The notes below the pieces were generated by a model. That model saw only the letters and a program-made list of their open reading frames with translations. It was not told the origin of the DNA and searched no databases. Below are positions 1 to 12,331 of a DNA stretch of 64,000 bases, in pieces (position 1 is the stretch's first letter; the number at the start of each line of letters is the position of its first letter). Both the position numbers and the translations under genes were made by a program. Where the stretch lies: contig NKYR01000094.1 in the NCBI GenBank assembly GCA_003184365.1, positions 100,422 to 164,421 on the forward strand, in the 5' to 3' direction. The DNA comes from Evernia prunastri. Taxonomy: Eukaryota > Ascomycota > Lecanoromycetes > Lecanorales > Parmeliaceae.

Positions 1-1079
1 ATCATTAACACCGGATATCCAGAGACGGTCTTTGGCGGAGACACCGGCGATTGTGAAGATGGTGGGGCCATAGATGGTGATACCGGCGATGCCGATCCAC
101 TCCTGGAGAATCTGGAGCCAGACCACGAGCTGGACGCGGCGGCCGGTGTGGAGCTTGCCGGAGCCCCAGCCGAAGAACATGGCCAGGTAGCTGTTCTGGC
201 TCGAGGTCTTTCGTTCGAGCTCGACGATGTTACGGATGTCTTGGAATTCGGCTTCTGCCGCGCCATCACCTTCGCCGCGGAGACGGCCAAGGATGTATCG
301 GGCTTCTTCCTCGCGGCCCACTTTGACGAGCCAGCGAGGGGATTCGGGCATTGTCCACACGACGAAGAAGAGGAAAATGAGGGGCACGATCTGGAAAGCG
401 ATTGGGAAGCGCCAGATGAACGAGGAATTTACCTTTCCGTAGAAAGAGGTGCCGTATTCAATCCAGTAAGCGACGACGACACCGAAAATGTTGAGAGTAA
501 ATTCGATGGACACGAACTGGCCACGGGATGTGTGGCTGGCGGTTTCGGTGGCCCAAACGGGGGTGATGGCGTTTAGGATACCGGTCCCGATACCGTTAAG
601 CACACGGGCGCAAAACATCCATTTGGCGTTTTGGGCGGAGCATTGGAGAGTGGCGCCGACGATAGCCCATAGGGAGGCTACAGCGATGGTCTTGATGCGA
701 CCATACCGATCGCCAAACCAACCGCCGAGGAAGGCGCCGAAGAGAGTGCCGGGTAGATAGTACACTGCGATCTGGAAGAGCGAATGTCAGATAAGTGACA
801 CAGGCCCAACACTGAGGTTCAAAGTTTGATGGTGTTGGAAGGGCTACTTACGATACCTCCTTGTAGAAGTGGCTTGTGGATCGCGACTATGCCTGTTGCA
901 TTATCAAAGGCGCCAAAGCCCATGGTGGAGGCATAATTGCGGTTGCCGTTGACCCCGCCCATGACACCTTGATCATAGCCAAAGAAGAAGATGGACAGAC
1001 CGGCAACCAAGTTGACGGCGATGAGGAGAGCCCGCTTTTCATATCGGCGGGCTACATTGTAGCTCTTGATGTTCTCCAT
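1..1079 (-). CDS. MFS sugar transporter, N-terminal part (runs off the left edge)
   Basis: Sugar/H+ symporter of the major facilitator superfamily, expected in the plasma membrane. The start ATG is at 1079. Exon 1 is 1079-852, followed by a GT-AG intron (851-772). Exon 2 runs open from 771 to the window edge, so 333 codons are visible. The spliced protein reads GGI-IAVYYLPGTLFGAF across the junction. Seen motifs are FFFGYDQGVMGG in the first membrane helix, the loop 2-3 signature GGWFGDRYGRIKT, and PESPRWLV after helix 6, followed by the charged central loop. These are standard for the fungal hexose/polyol transporter subfamily. The substrate cannot be told from this part. The C-terminal helices lie outside the window. 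Confidence 0.93.
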
Positions 1080-4000
1080 GGTTGCAGCAGTCTGCCTTTG
1101 TGGCTCAATGTGGTATAGAACGGATCAATACGGTAGGGCAAGGGAATTGTAGGTCCCACCGAGGCTAGGATGGGGGGGGTACGATACAAGGCCAAAGGTG
1201 TAAAGCAAGGGAGAGAAAGAAGTAGAAAGAGGGAGGAGATGTGGGTTTAGATTTATAGGTTGTACCTTCGGTAGATACAAAGTGATGGTGTGTCAAGCGT
1301 TGGAGCAAGGGATGCCGGACCATCCGTTAGCCGCCAGCCTTCGCATGCAGGCCTGGCCGTTTGATTAGCTACCACTACCTTAGTGTCACTACAAGGAGTG
1401 AGAATGGTTAGGAGGCAAAGTACTTTGGCGTTGCGTAAACACCAGAAATCGTGGCGACTTGATTAGCGGGATCAAATTCTAACATCGCTTGTGCCGTGTC
1501 ACTCTTTGTAGATTGCTCCCCAGTGTGTTGATTGAAGCGCAAGTAGAACAGTACCTGCGGTACATGTGTTGAAGAGAATTAAGAAGTGACAAGGCAGAAG
1601 GAAGCAGATAGTGTGGGCGACTGGAGAGAGTTGAGTATAGTTTGGAGCTGTGGATTTGAAATGATTGATTCGAAGGATTGATAGATATGATGGATTGATG
1701 GATTGACGAGTAATATGGTGGGAGATGTGTGGAGCGCGAGTATTGATCCCGCACAATCCCCCAAAGTTAAGGTACCCCTCCTTTTCGCTAAGGGCAGTTT
1801 AAGTAGCGTTTGGCCCCAGAATTCCCCTATTGTCCTAACTTAAAGTTCCTCTTCATCAATGTGTTGGAGTCACGCGTGCTATCTTGTATCCCATAGGTTG
1901 ATTAGTATATTCGAATCATCTGAATAATCATCCAATCATCTAGGTAGATCCTGGCAATCATCGCTTGGATAAAAATCCGCCAGATAGATATTAAGGTTGA
2001 GATAGAAGCGCAGTCGATTAACAGGATGATCGCCCCTTCGCTGCAGCATCCGCCCTGTCGGATTCACTCATTGATCATCGTACGCTATTCTCCACTACTT
2101 TGGATTCGAACTTTGGAAAGCTGGAAAAAGTGGGGTCCCGTTACCATGGCGGAGAAATCAACACTAAATGCGCACGCGAGCAGCAGGCCTGATCCTGGTA
2201 CGAATACATGATTGTGACGCAGGACAAGGCCGCTAGAATATCACTAGAAGCTTTCCAGAAACCCGCTAGAAGGTTGGTGGAAGGGAGGAAAAAAAAAAGT
2301 GGATCGACATGCTGATCTTCAAAAGCCTGTGATGACGTGAGATGACCAACCAAAGACTCTTGGCATGACGAGTCCGACGATCACCGAACCTTCTAGGAAA
2401 TGCAGCCGTCCCAAGGTCTACGTATACATACACAACCTCAACCACTGACAACGCTCAAGCCTGGAAGCGCTCGACTCGCTTTCCAGTGCGCCTATTGCCC
2501 CCCGGCTGCGGCAGGCTTCCTGATGACAGCTGTAAGCCTCACGTCATCAACGCCGACGTGGCATGCCTTGCGCTTCAATTATCACCCACCCACTCCCCTC
2601 TCCTTTGTGTCATTGATGATTATGGGTACCAGCACGTCTCCTCCGCTTCCCCGCGATCAATAGCCCGTAATGCTCCTCCAATGGATGACTGCGTAAATGA
2701 TTTTGTTCTCGGCTCGTCTATTCTTGTACACTTGTCCCGACGGCGTCGCTAATCTTGAGATCGACAACCCATGCCTAATGTTTACACCCATCATCTTCCC
2801 CCCCCCTGCCATACCGACATGTGCTGCAGCCCAATGCAGCATTCGCACGACAAGCCGTACCGCAGATGTTGCCACCCTCTAACAAGCAAGATGAGCTCGG
2901 AGTCTGGACCCCGGCTCGGTAGCGTTGACCACCGCTGGCATTTCCCAAATCAGCCTAGAAGATCCCGTGTCCGACACGTACCAACCATGTCACAGATCCA
3001 ACTCTTGATTCCGACGGCTCATAGGTTCACATCTTTTCTATCAACCCGAATCTGCTCGAAGCTCCTTTTGGAGCCGCGATTCAATCCCTCTCAAACACGG
3101 CACGATCCCCATTGGAGCGAGTTCGAAGATGAATGCGTCATTGGTGTCAGGTTCCTCATGACCTATTTACCCCAGCTTTTGCCTGATTTTAGATAGCCAC
3201 GGAGGCGCGATCCCGCTCAAGATGACGTTTGAAACGCAAGGAGCGGTAGAGTACACGCGCCAATTAGACTCCGCTATCTCGGCGGGACAGCTTCAAAAAC
3301 AAACATTGGTTTCAGGATCTTCCCGAGGAAGTTGGCTTCTAATCATCGTAGAGGGGAACACCTCTGGTGTGCCGTTTCTAGCCGTGTTTTTTGTCCGAAG
3401 GAATCGCAACTTGACCAATGATCGATTAATTGCCCTTTGTATTGGTGCGGTGGTATGGACAAGCTTCCGTCCCAAAGCTAGAACTTTTGCAAAAGCTCCC
3501 AGAGGAGTCGCAGTAAAGCTTAAGCAGAAGTGGTGAACCTTGCCATAGATGCAAAGAAACAATCCGTTGGTGTGTCGGCTACGAGTATGATGGTCTACGG
3601 TAGGTCTGATCTCCTTGCAGTGAACAATCACACAGCAAAACGATCTTCACCAGGAGATTTATCCTACACGAATGCCAGCGATGGCCGCGGCCTCGTCGTG
3701 ACTGCAAAGATACGACGCGGAATGAGCACAGCTCACGCCCATGTAACACGCCTTATCTACAGGACAATGAGATTACAGAGTAGGCATAACGCTCCTCGGA
3801 CTCCGATGAGGGTAGAGTGGACGGCGTAATGGACCTGATCCTTTCCCAACACAAACCGCACTACTAATCTCAACTTTTCACCGACCTGATGGCGTGAACG
3901 TGGGAGGTCGTAGAGGTAGATGGGTATTTACAAAGTGCTACCCGTTTCCCCTTCGCTACTGCTGCGCTGTTCTATCCCACAAACCCCTCTTCCGCACAGC

Positions 4001-6523
4001 CAGGAAAAATCACGCTTTGTTTTTCTCGCCTCGAAATTGACTCGCCGACACTGCTCCTTTCCACGGGTCGATGCCGAACGCAACGAAACGTCCACCTTTA
4101 CCGTCGTCGCATCACACAGCGTTCCTGATCCTCGCGGAAAAAGCTCTCTGTGCCAGTCCGCCGAATGATAGATGGCCTTGCGCAATTTAACCCAGAGAGT
4201 TGTATCGGTATCGTTACTGTCATGGATGAGAGTATTACTGTCAGTATTTTAAGTGCTGTTGATTTGGGCATCGCAACGACTGCAGATGAGAAGCCATTTG
4301 ATGATATCTGACGTCGGACTTCAACAGTGCGCTTCTAGCCCTACACGCAACTTGGCTATCCTCGCGGCGATACGTACTGCGCATTTTTTCAGGTACAGCG
4401 CATTGATGGTCAACTGTGATGTACTACGACTTTCTCACTGCAAATTCTAAGTTGAAATGTTGGTTTCACTATGGACTACGTGCTGCCGCTTTTCCTTCAA
4501 GGAGTGAGGGTAGTCGTTGGATTTCAGGGTAGCGGGAGATACCAGTTCCAATTCCCCCCTCCCACCAGCTTAGGCCACCGACCGCTTCCATAGATGTCTA
4601 CATCCTCTTCTGTCCACGCGTATGCTTTGTGACCCTTTCCTCCTGGCGCCCCGCCTCGCACGGGCGAAAAGCAGACAAGTCCATAAGAACAATCACAAAA
4701 AGAAGAGAGGCTCCGGGAGAGATATTACCGCTCTATGACTCAGTATCAACAACCCCCGTCGCCTTCATCGCCCCTCATCATACGCACCCTATCAGTCAAC
4801 GCACTCCTCGCTCCCGCGAACATCACCGATATAGACCCCAGCCGCTCTGAAGATGACAGAACTTCCAAGTCCCATCACTAACGCAACGCAGGCCTTTGCG
4901 ATTACCACCACCTACAGGACACCCCCCGCCTCCCCCCCGCCCTGGTGTGATCCCCTCAAATCAAGTCTCCCGGCCCCTTCTCTACGGAAAAGAGTCAAAC
5001 CAACTTCCATCTACCAAAGCTTTTATCCCCGCATCACCACAGCCAGGTCCCCGATTCCGCGCTTCTCTACCGGCGAAGCGGTCCGGAACGGCACGCCCCA
5101 AATCCGAGGTGCTCGTTGACCTCGTAACGTTTCGAAGTGAATGAGTTATCGTACCGCTCTCGCGGCCACACGCACAGCGACTTCCCGGACTGCGGGTTGT
5201 ACACCGGCGCTCCCCGGCTGCGAAGCGTTGGGGCCTGCGTGAAAGGATGAAGGAAGGAAGAAGAAAGTACTCGTGGGATCTCGTGTCTTTCCCATCATGG
5301 GGGGCTTGTCATGTCGTTGACAATGGGTGGATGGATTGTGAGAGGGTGAGGTGCTGGTAATATTGGCTGAGAAATTGCTGCTTCTGCCATTAGCCATCAC
5401 ATATCAAATCCACAGCCATCACCAAAAAAACAGCTGTTAATCGTGCAAACGCTGTCACGGGGGTCCTCAACACCAGTGGGGTGGGGGCAGGGCACAGTAA
5501 GCTAACCTGAAGAGAGACATATGTGCTCCCCCGCAGTGCCAAAAAGAAAAGCCCGCCAAATGGCTCAAACGACGGGTCTCGTACAGGTTCGTCTCGGACG
5601 AGAGAACGGTCAGCGCTAGCAACCGATTGAGACGGAAAGACACCTTACTGATGCAGAGGTTGTGATTTACCTCCTCGCTGACTGGAGGCCGATGCGAGCT
5701 GATAATATAACAGATCCCGACGGGAAGTAGCGCCCGACCATTCGAAAAAACCTTTGAATGTTCAGACGAGTCGGATTCTCTGAGTGACTGCGTCCCTCGT
5801 GAACGCGTTCGTCAGATGGAATTTTGAAAACTTGCTATCCTGCTTGCTGTGTTCTGCGGGAGGAGTTCTATTCGGATATGGTAGTTGCGATATGTTTTGT
5901 TCATGGTGAATTATACGATAGAATTAGGCTTGGTTTTTATTCGTTGAGTAGGCGTGTTGCTAAAAACAGGTCGTGATACGTTTTGGTAGAGTTAGAACGG
6001 TGGTAGATTGCAAGATTCCATGGCCGAATACGGTAATCCATCAGGGTCTTGAAAAAGTTGCTCGAGGTTTCTTTGCCCGGACGAAAGAAAAGCGAGCGTC
6101 GCATGTGGCACCGCGTCACTGCGGGACCGTGGAATTATTCGAGAGGACTTGTGAGTGGAGGGCAGCTAAGCCTTTTTCTGTGCGAGTGCAACGGGCCAGG
6201 AAAGCGGGTTCTACGGAAGGGCGATTCCTTGTACCAGAGGGTAGGTTTGACGAACGGGTCCTTTGGATGTGATCTCCTGTACTCCCGGTCCTGGCGTGAA
6301 TTTCGAGCTGACAGTCTGCTGAGATGTTTCTCTGAAGCGGTGAAGGTGTAACTCGGTTCGGTACTGAAAAAGACCGGCTGTCTTATTCTTTAGAGTAAGA
6401 ACCCCACATTGTTATATCTGGTAGAGCGAGAGGGAATATGTCCCGAACTAGGAGAGTTCAATCCGAAGGCGAAGAAGAGAGAGAAGAAGACGAAGAAGAA
6501 GATCAATACGTCCAAAAAAGAGT
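1080..6523. other. long stretch without a recognisable gene
   Basis: Open frames here are short and on both strands, many use non-ATG starts, and none has a recognisable motif or a convincing splice chain. The first few hundred bases are the transporter promoter. The rest may be intergenic DNA, untranslated or noncoding transcripts, or strongly eroded sequence. I see no repeats or RNA genes in it. Confidence 0.5.
1251..1257 (-). promoter_or_regulatory. TATA-like element upstream of the sugar transporter
   Basis: TATAAAT on the minus strand, about 170 bases upstream of the transporter ATG, in a purine-rich (on the plus strand) leader. Only position and sequence support it. Confidence 0.3.
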
Positions 6524-7001
6524 TTATATCTCCGCAATGGCATCTAGTTCCCTCGAAACTTGAGTCCCGTTCAACTCAGCCGCTGACCCATCGACGGCCA
6601 CGGTGGGGAAGTTGTGACCGCCGTCCTTCAAGCCGATGTCCTGGCTCGATGTGCAGGCTGTTTGGCTGCCCCTACGTCCGGGCAGGCGCAGGAGGACCTG
6701 TGGCTGTATTCGCTGAAGCAGATGCCGAGACGGTAGTCGCGGTTGGAATCGGCGCGGCAGAGAGGGTGGTGGCGACTACATCGCTGGGGATCTTGGTGGA
6801 AGCTGATGCTGATGGTGTAACGGGTGGAAGGCCTAGGATAGAGCCACTTGTATAGAGGACGAAGCGTGCGCTGATGCCTAATTGACAGGGCAACACCTCG
6901 CTTTCGTTGCCGCACCACCATGCGCCAGTTCCAGCATTGTTCGGCAACAGGAGGCCAATCTTAACCCAATACCGGACGCAGAAGTCTTGTTCCTCGTCCA
7001 C
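6524..7001 (-). pseudogene. remnant of a single-pass Ser/Thr-rich membrane protein
   Basis: On the minus strand a frame reads a cysteine/tryptophan module (GTGAWWCGNESEVLPC, then ARFVLYTSGSI). It is followed by a Ser/Thr/Ala/Pro-rich stalk (VTPSASASTKIPSDVV and on) up to a stop at 6672-6674. In another frame just downstream an acidic tail with VDGSAAELNGTQVSRELD ends at 6524. This order (extracellular Cys module, Ser/Thr stalk, cytosolic tail) is that of many fungal surface proteins, but the membrane helix expected between stalk and tail is missing and the frame changes. I read it as a broken copy. An unrecognised intron is the alternative. No upstream exon was found with confidence. Confidence 0.4.
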
Positions 7002-8411
7002 CTGATGTGCTTGGGCCTGGGACTACCTTGCTATAATACTCACCGATGCCGTACTCGGCCTTGCTACGTCTTGAGGTGGAAATCTGCTTTCTCTCTTGGT
7101 GAGGTCACTCGTTGCATTGAACCAAGGTCATGCAAGACAAGGGACGATCTACGCAGTGCGTCCATCAGCTGGACCACACTGCTTTCCTCGTTGCGAGCAA
7201 TCAACGACACTGCTGGGAATCACTCCGAAGCATGATTGGCCAGGTTTCATCGCGTCCAAGTACCCTGGCAGACTGTCTGAATTCTCGGCGAGTGAATACC
7301 ACGACCCCAGCCGCTTCTTCAAGTCTGTCAGCAAGAAAAGTGCGGTATTGTTCTACGTCTATTTCCTTGAAATCGTTGGAGATCCAATGCACGGATCCAA
7401 TGCACGGAGAAAGCGACTCACAACCAGGCTTCGAACCTAGCAAATTTGACCCCAACTTGGCAAGAACGTAGACCCAACGCTCCGCTGTTTCCGCATTTAA
7501 GGAGCTGGCAATAAGAAGACGTCCGGCAAGGAATCTGATAGTCCCAGATGCAAGGTTCGGAACAATTGAACGTTGAAACAAACATGATGGAGCCCTCAGT
7601 AGGGAGCGCTAATGAGTAGCCTGTCAAGATTAGTACTTCCGATACCGGAGGAAGCGTGATGTCAAAACGTATGATTCAGGATCAAATTGGCCCCGCTAAG
7701 TCAGAAACCCGTGCCGGACTTGAACGCACTACCGAAGATGCGCTCAAATATGAGGAGAGACTTCGGGAACCTTAGCGTCTCGGCGCCGGAAAACTCTTGG
7801 TCTTGTTGAAGAGCACCACTCCATCAAGGCTCAAAGGTAACATATATTTTCTTGAAGTCCTCGTTCTTGCTTATGAGAATTGGGGCTTTCCACCGCCTTC
7901 CAACACGTACAATCGCGTCCTTCGCTCCTTTTAATGTAATCGCCCAAGCTACAAGCAATTCCATACGGTGGCTCGCATTGTACCAAGATACCATTTCATC
8001 GAAGATGCACAGTATGGATAGAAGAAGATGCCGAAGAAGCGTGCTCGTGGTCGGCTCATGGGCGAGCTTGCTGGCCGGTCGCTCCGTCTGCCTGTGTACA
8101 TTGCTCTTAGCAATGCAGATTTGTCAGCTAATAAGTAAAGAGTCCTGCGAAGCTTCGACTACTCATCAAGCTTACGACGGGTCTTAGAACAAACTGGGAA
8201 GCAAGTGCAGCGAAAAAAATCCAACATCTGAGCACGCGCTCTTGCGAAAGCCGCAAAGGCATCTGTGCGTATAGAATGTTGCACCATGCGAAGCGGGTTG
8301 GATCTAGAATATGCGCTGGACCGACGAAGCGCAAGCATCTTATCTAGAACTGTGGTGCGCTGTAGGAAATATCCAATCTGAATCGTCCTTGTCGCCTTTC
8401 TCTGGGGAACG
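7002..8411. other. no gene recognised
   Basis: There are several open frames of 60-126 codons on both strands (for example minus 7581-7201), but no known motif and no convincing splice pattern. Some of it may be eroded 5' sequence of the membrane-protein remnant on the minus strand. The last few hundred bases should hold the promoter of the secreted-protein gene that starts at 8412. Confidence 0.4.
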
Positions 8412-9636
8412 ATGGCTTTGCCAATGTTACTGTACGTCGCGTTGATATGGACGTCCACTGTCTCGTCGCTGCTCATAATTCCGCCGCAACCATTAAAACC
8501 ACCGGATCCAGAGCCAGATGCTGTACCTGTACTGTCGAATAGTACAGTTGGGACCAATGACTCCCTATCCACCTTCCCCACATTGACAATGCTCGATCAA
8601 GGGTACAACACGTCCCTGTCCAAGCTCAACTTGTCCGCGAATCCAACCTTCTTCTGCGACGAAGGATGGGGACGCGATCTGAATCTACGCATGTGCCTAG
8701 AAGCACTCGCATCCGTTCCTTGGCCGGTTGGGCCTGATTCCAGGCCTTTGAGTTTTGGACCGCGTGAGGCGAGGGTTTTTGACATTGGGCTGCCGAGACG
8801 ATTCATGAGCGGTGAGTGCCCCATTTTCAGATATGGAGGCGCTCCAGTCCTGACCTTCGGAACAGCTGATGGTATTTGCGCCATTCAGCCGTTTGTTGTG
8901 CCTGGGAAGGTGTCCGCTCATGTATCGCCGTTGAATGCGTACAGTGCCACGGCTGCAGTCATCCAGAGGTGCGTAGGCGGAAACCCGTCGCAAGGAGGGC
9001 AGGTACGAAGTTTTGGTGAGTGCCGTGGAATTTTCGTTGGACTGGCCCTTGCAGCGGATCCTGTGCAGCTGACCGCGATCGTTCAGAAGGCGATAACAAT
9101 CTCGCTGTTACTGTGTCGGAGTATGACCCTCACTTGTGGAGTGGTAAGGTGCATTGTTCTGGAAGCACAGGCGGACCCGGGATTATAGCGTCTTGCAATA
9201 ATTTGGCAAACAATATGGACGCCTCCGAGTCGTTGAAAACCTTTGGGCCCCATAGTCAGCCTTACGACTATGCCACTCCTTATACTATCAAGTCAGGTAA
9301 GAGAATTCTCACATATGAGAGGGCCTGTGAGTAACAATTCATTTGACAGACGATCGATGTTACTTGAGCATCACCGTTCCACCAAACCGCCCTCCTTCAA
9401 GAACAGCAAGCTGGCATGAGATCTGGGAAGGAGTGATACTTGTCAATGCAATGTGCATAAGGGCGGGAAAGCGAGGCGTTTTTACTGTCAATCCAGCCGG
9501 TAGATCCAATATCTTCCTTGGATCTGAACGGTCGCTGATGATTGACATAGAACCAGAGGAGCATCGTCGACTCCAAATCGAGATAGGGGATTTGCGGGAG
9601 AGTAATGATCTGACTTTACCAGTCACTGTTGTCTGA
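8412..9636 (+). CDS. secreted protein of unknown function, three exons
   Basis: Exons 8412-9015, 9087-9296 and 9350-9636 join in frame to 366 aa. Introns of 71 and 53 nt have GTGAGT...CAG and GTAAGA...CAG ends. The N-terminus (MALPMLLYVALIWTSTVSS) is a signal peptide, so the protein is probably secreted. The body has scattered cysteines and a motif block FGPREARVFDIGLPRRF, then a Cys-Ala-Ile stretch (DGICAIQPFVVPG) typical of a poorly characterised fungal secreted family. The third exon has an IWEGVILVNAMCIRAGKRGV segment. No catalytic motif is visible. Without splicing the frame breaks twice, so a naive frame reading would give a truncated 258-aa product. The function is unknown. The family assignment is from the overall pattern only. 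Confidence 0.8.
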
Positions 9637-9663
9637 GGAAGTGACGGAAAGGAGTGCTTGGGT

Positions 9664-9681
9664 GGGGGGGGGGGGGGGGGG
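9664..9681 (+). repeat. poly-G tract (18 G)
   Basis: Uninterrupted G run 27 bases after the stop codon of the secreted-protein gene. Its true length may be uncertain in sequencing. Confidence 0.9.
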
Positions 9682-10494
9682 TAAATGTGGCCTCAAAAGT
9701 CGGTACAGCGCTTTTTAACATTTCAGCCATTGTGGCCTATCCTTTATCCACCTGTCATGCACGGAGGGGCTGGTGGGGCTTTGAATGTGCGCCTTGATGA
9801 AGATGTCCTTGTACATGTACGAACAAGTCGATCATTCACGTTGTGGACATTGCCTCCAAGTCGAGCAATTTCACCTGAGCCCTCTCCAGCTTCAGCACAT
9901 TTCAAAGACTTTTGGCAGGCCGAAACAGTCACACTTACCTCCTCAGCCAACCATGATGTTTATGGGCTTCATCTTTCTTGCCGGCTTGCTCGACAATTTA
10001 TGTGTTGCGACGCGGGATGAGTCCAAATCGGCCTCAAACCAATGGGATCCTTTAATTGAAATTTTTAGTATCGCAGAATTCTTTAGGAGAGTGAAAAAGT
10101 GAAACATGCGGCGGATTACAGAATTCTCAGGTGCTCTAGAGTAGAATCACCCCCTCTAAACGGACTCCAGTCCTGGTCGCAAACCCCGCCTTAGACCCGA
10201 CCAGACCAGACCAGCAATCGCATAAATCCAATCCATAGCATACTCGACATCTATTGTTTCCGACAGTTCAATTACAGCTTCCACCCATCCACCTCCTACA
10301 GCAACCTATAACAGTATAGTTGCTCAAGAATCATGAGCATTTACAGTTCCTGCTCAGCGCATAAGAACGGCTCCTTTCCCAGGCAGCGAACGTGTAGGCC
10401 AGTCGCTTGTGCTTCTACGCTACCGCGTGGGCGCGTCATAGTAATCCAGAGTGCTGAGGAGGATCCGAAAATTATAGAAGGATATCGTTACCCG
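9682..10494. other. intergenic, one doubtful small frame
   Basis: The only ATG-started frame of note is 10333-10533 (66 codons, beginning MSIYSSCSAHKNGSFP). It overlaps the 3' end of the F-box gene on the other strand. It has no recognised motif and may be chance or the stump of a lost gene. Confidence 0.35.
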
Positions 10495-11940
10495 TTACCA
10501 ATCGCTTTGGGGGTACGCGTCTTCGTCAATTAGCGGGCAAGTACCGCCGTACACAAGATATTCCTGAATTGCTTTGCTTGTTCGGTTTCCCTGAGATCGC
10601 AAGTCGCTGTACTCGGCCCAGAGATCTGGTTCAAGGTTCCAGCACTGAGGCGGATTCTCGCCTAGTATCTCTCCTCGAATGTATGCCGAATTCAAGTTCA
10701 ACACTTTGCTCATTTTCTCAAGTGTTTCAAGCCAGGTGCCTTTTACCAGTCGTATTGTGTCCATAGAAATGTGCTTCAAAGTTGATGCATGGTGCTCGAA
10801 AAAGCAGTTCAAGTGTTTGGGAGCTGCGTCGACGTTCTTTATTGCAAAGCTTTCAAGACACGGCCATATTTGGGTTCCAACAATCTGATTTAGCTTAGCC
10901 GGAGAGTATGGTTTATTCCAATCGAAGCTTATCGTTAAATTCTTGAGGTTAGGAGCCGCGGCGAGGAATTTAGCCAGCTTAGCATTGTTGCGGAGGTATC
11001 TGCGACAGACTAAAATTTCCACACCAATCTCATTTCCGCTGTCATCCATACCGGTAGAGATCGCAAGCTCCAAGGCAGTTAGGTGGTAAAGGGAACTCTC
11101 CATGCGCTTCAGAATCTCGTCACTCAGCTGTAAGAATTTCCAATCAACGCTGCCAAGCTCTAGTGTACTGAGTTCAACACCAGCTGCGTGGACTGCGAGA
11201 AGCAAAGAGCGCATGAAGGGAATGCCGCAATAATCTCCACCCGCGTTTATGAGGCCTGCTGCGAAAGGATTCTTAGCGTTCGTAGGCCTTTGGCAGATGG
11301 CCCATCCATAGTTCATGCATATCTCCGACAGCTTTGGTAGACGAGACATAGCATCAGCAAGCTCCTTAAATCCGTAGTCTCTGTTCCGAAGGTCTTCCTG
11401 CTTAGCGTACATTCGAGTGTACTCTGTGTAAGCCTCTTCGAGACAGCTTCTTGAGTAGTTATGACGAGGCCTCTGGCGGATCCTGGTGATATTACGTCGC
11501 CAAGCGCGATGAGCACGCTCACTAGCATCAGGGGCTGGAGTTGCTTCGAGGTCTTCCGGATGAATGCGATGACAGATTTGTCTCTCCCAACTGTCTTCTG
11601 TTTTATACTCGTCCAAAGTGTTCGGCTCGTAATACAAAGAAGTAACCTGTTTGCTGATGACGGGATGCCGTGAGATTTTGAGGAGACGCTGAAAACTCTC
11701 AGGCATGAAAACTACATTTATGTCTTCGAGCAAGAAAGGCGTGGCAACATTGTTCCAGAAGTTGGACACCAAGCGAAGGTTAGGAACGTCCTCCTTGTTG
11801 ATGTGGTAGCATACTAAACTTGCAATTTCCGGAGGCAGACGGTCGCTATAGCAGACAGATTGAGGATCGGACAAGCTGTGGTAGTTTAAAGCCATCGAGT
11901 GTCCGTTATTGCTCTGCTCGAAGCCGGAGATTGTTGACAT
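10495..11940 (-). CDS. F-box protein
   Basis: Intronless 481-aa protein, ATG at 11940. An F-box-like segment lies at about residues 34-77: RLPPEIASLVCYHI, then VPNLRLVSNFWNNVATPFLLEDI. This is the part that would bind SKP1 in an SCF ubiquitin ligase. The remaining 400 residues are leucine-rich and irregular (for example LSTLELGSVDWKFLQLS and NLKNLTISFDWNKPYS), as in the large family of fungal F-box/LRR-like proteins that supply substrate specificity. The target is unknown. It is a single complete frame with no disruption. Fungal F-box proteins of this sort are numerous and fast-evolving, so orthology cannot be assigned. Confidence 0.8.
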   Translation of the reverse strand: MSTISGFEQSNNGHSMALNYHSLSDPQSVCYSDRLPPEIASLVCYHINKEDVPNLRLVSNFWNNVATPFLLEDINVVFMPESFQRLLKISRHPVISKQVTSLYYEPNTLDEYKTEDSWERQICHRIHPEDLEATPAPDASERAHRAWRRNITRIRQRPRHNYSRSCLEEAYTEYTRMYAKQEDLRNRDYGFKELADAMSRLPKLSEICMNYGWAICQRPTNAKNPFAAGLINAGGDYCGIPFMRSLLLAVHAAGVELSTLELGSVDWKFLQLSDEILKRMESSLYHLTALELAISTGMDDSGNEIGVEILVCRRYLRNNAKLAKFLAAAPNLKNLTISFDWNKPYSPAKLNQIVGTQIWPCLESFAIKNVDAAPKHLNCFFEHHASTLKHISMDTIRLVKGTWLETLEKMSKVLNLNSAYIRGEILGENPPQCWNLEPDLWAEYSDLRSQGNRTSKAIQEYLVYGGTCPLIDEDAYPQSDW

Positions 11941-12331
11941 TGCTCAATTCTTTGGGTGCGACGCGGATGAAACAGACGCGAGCTGTCTTGGCGTTGTTTT
12001 CACTCCAGACACCCGGCGCTTGAAAATGAGGGAAAGCATGTGCTACTAATGGCTTGGCGATAACACCTCATATTCCACACATCCTTATGTATATCATACC
12101 TTAGAGCATATTATATTCATCTTACTATGAGCCGTGTATGATTCTCTATTCCTACCCAGGACAGCGAGAAAGCTCAGATATTATAACAGATTTGTACCTG
12201 TTGGATGGCTGAGACACGTCGAGAGAAATTTACTTGGAGAAATCATAACAGTATCGGCAGCACATCAAATAGACAAGCACCATCTCTGAAGACTTAACTC
12301 CCTTCTTCCGTCCGCCTTTTTTGCAAGAAAC
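11941..12331. other. intergenic
   Basis: Upstream region of the F-box gene and 3' flank of the broken transporter. AT-richer than its neighbours. No feature seen. Confidence 0.5.

Noticed and set aside
148..576. 142-codon plus-strand frame
   Set aside because: Antisense to exon 2 of the sugar transporter, whose motifs are unmistakable.
7415..7445. GGTTCGAAGCC-like T-arm of a tRNA on the minus strand
   Set aside because: The T-loop would end in G, and no matching acceptor or anticodon arms were found at the required distances.
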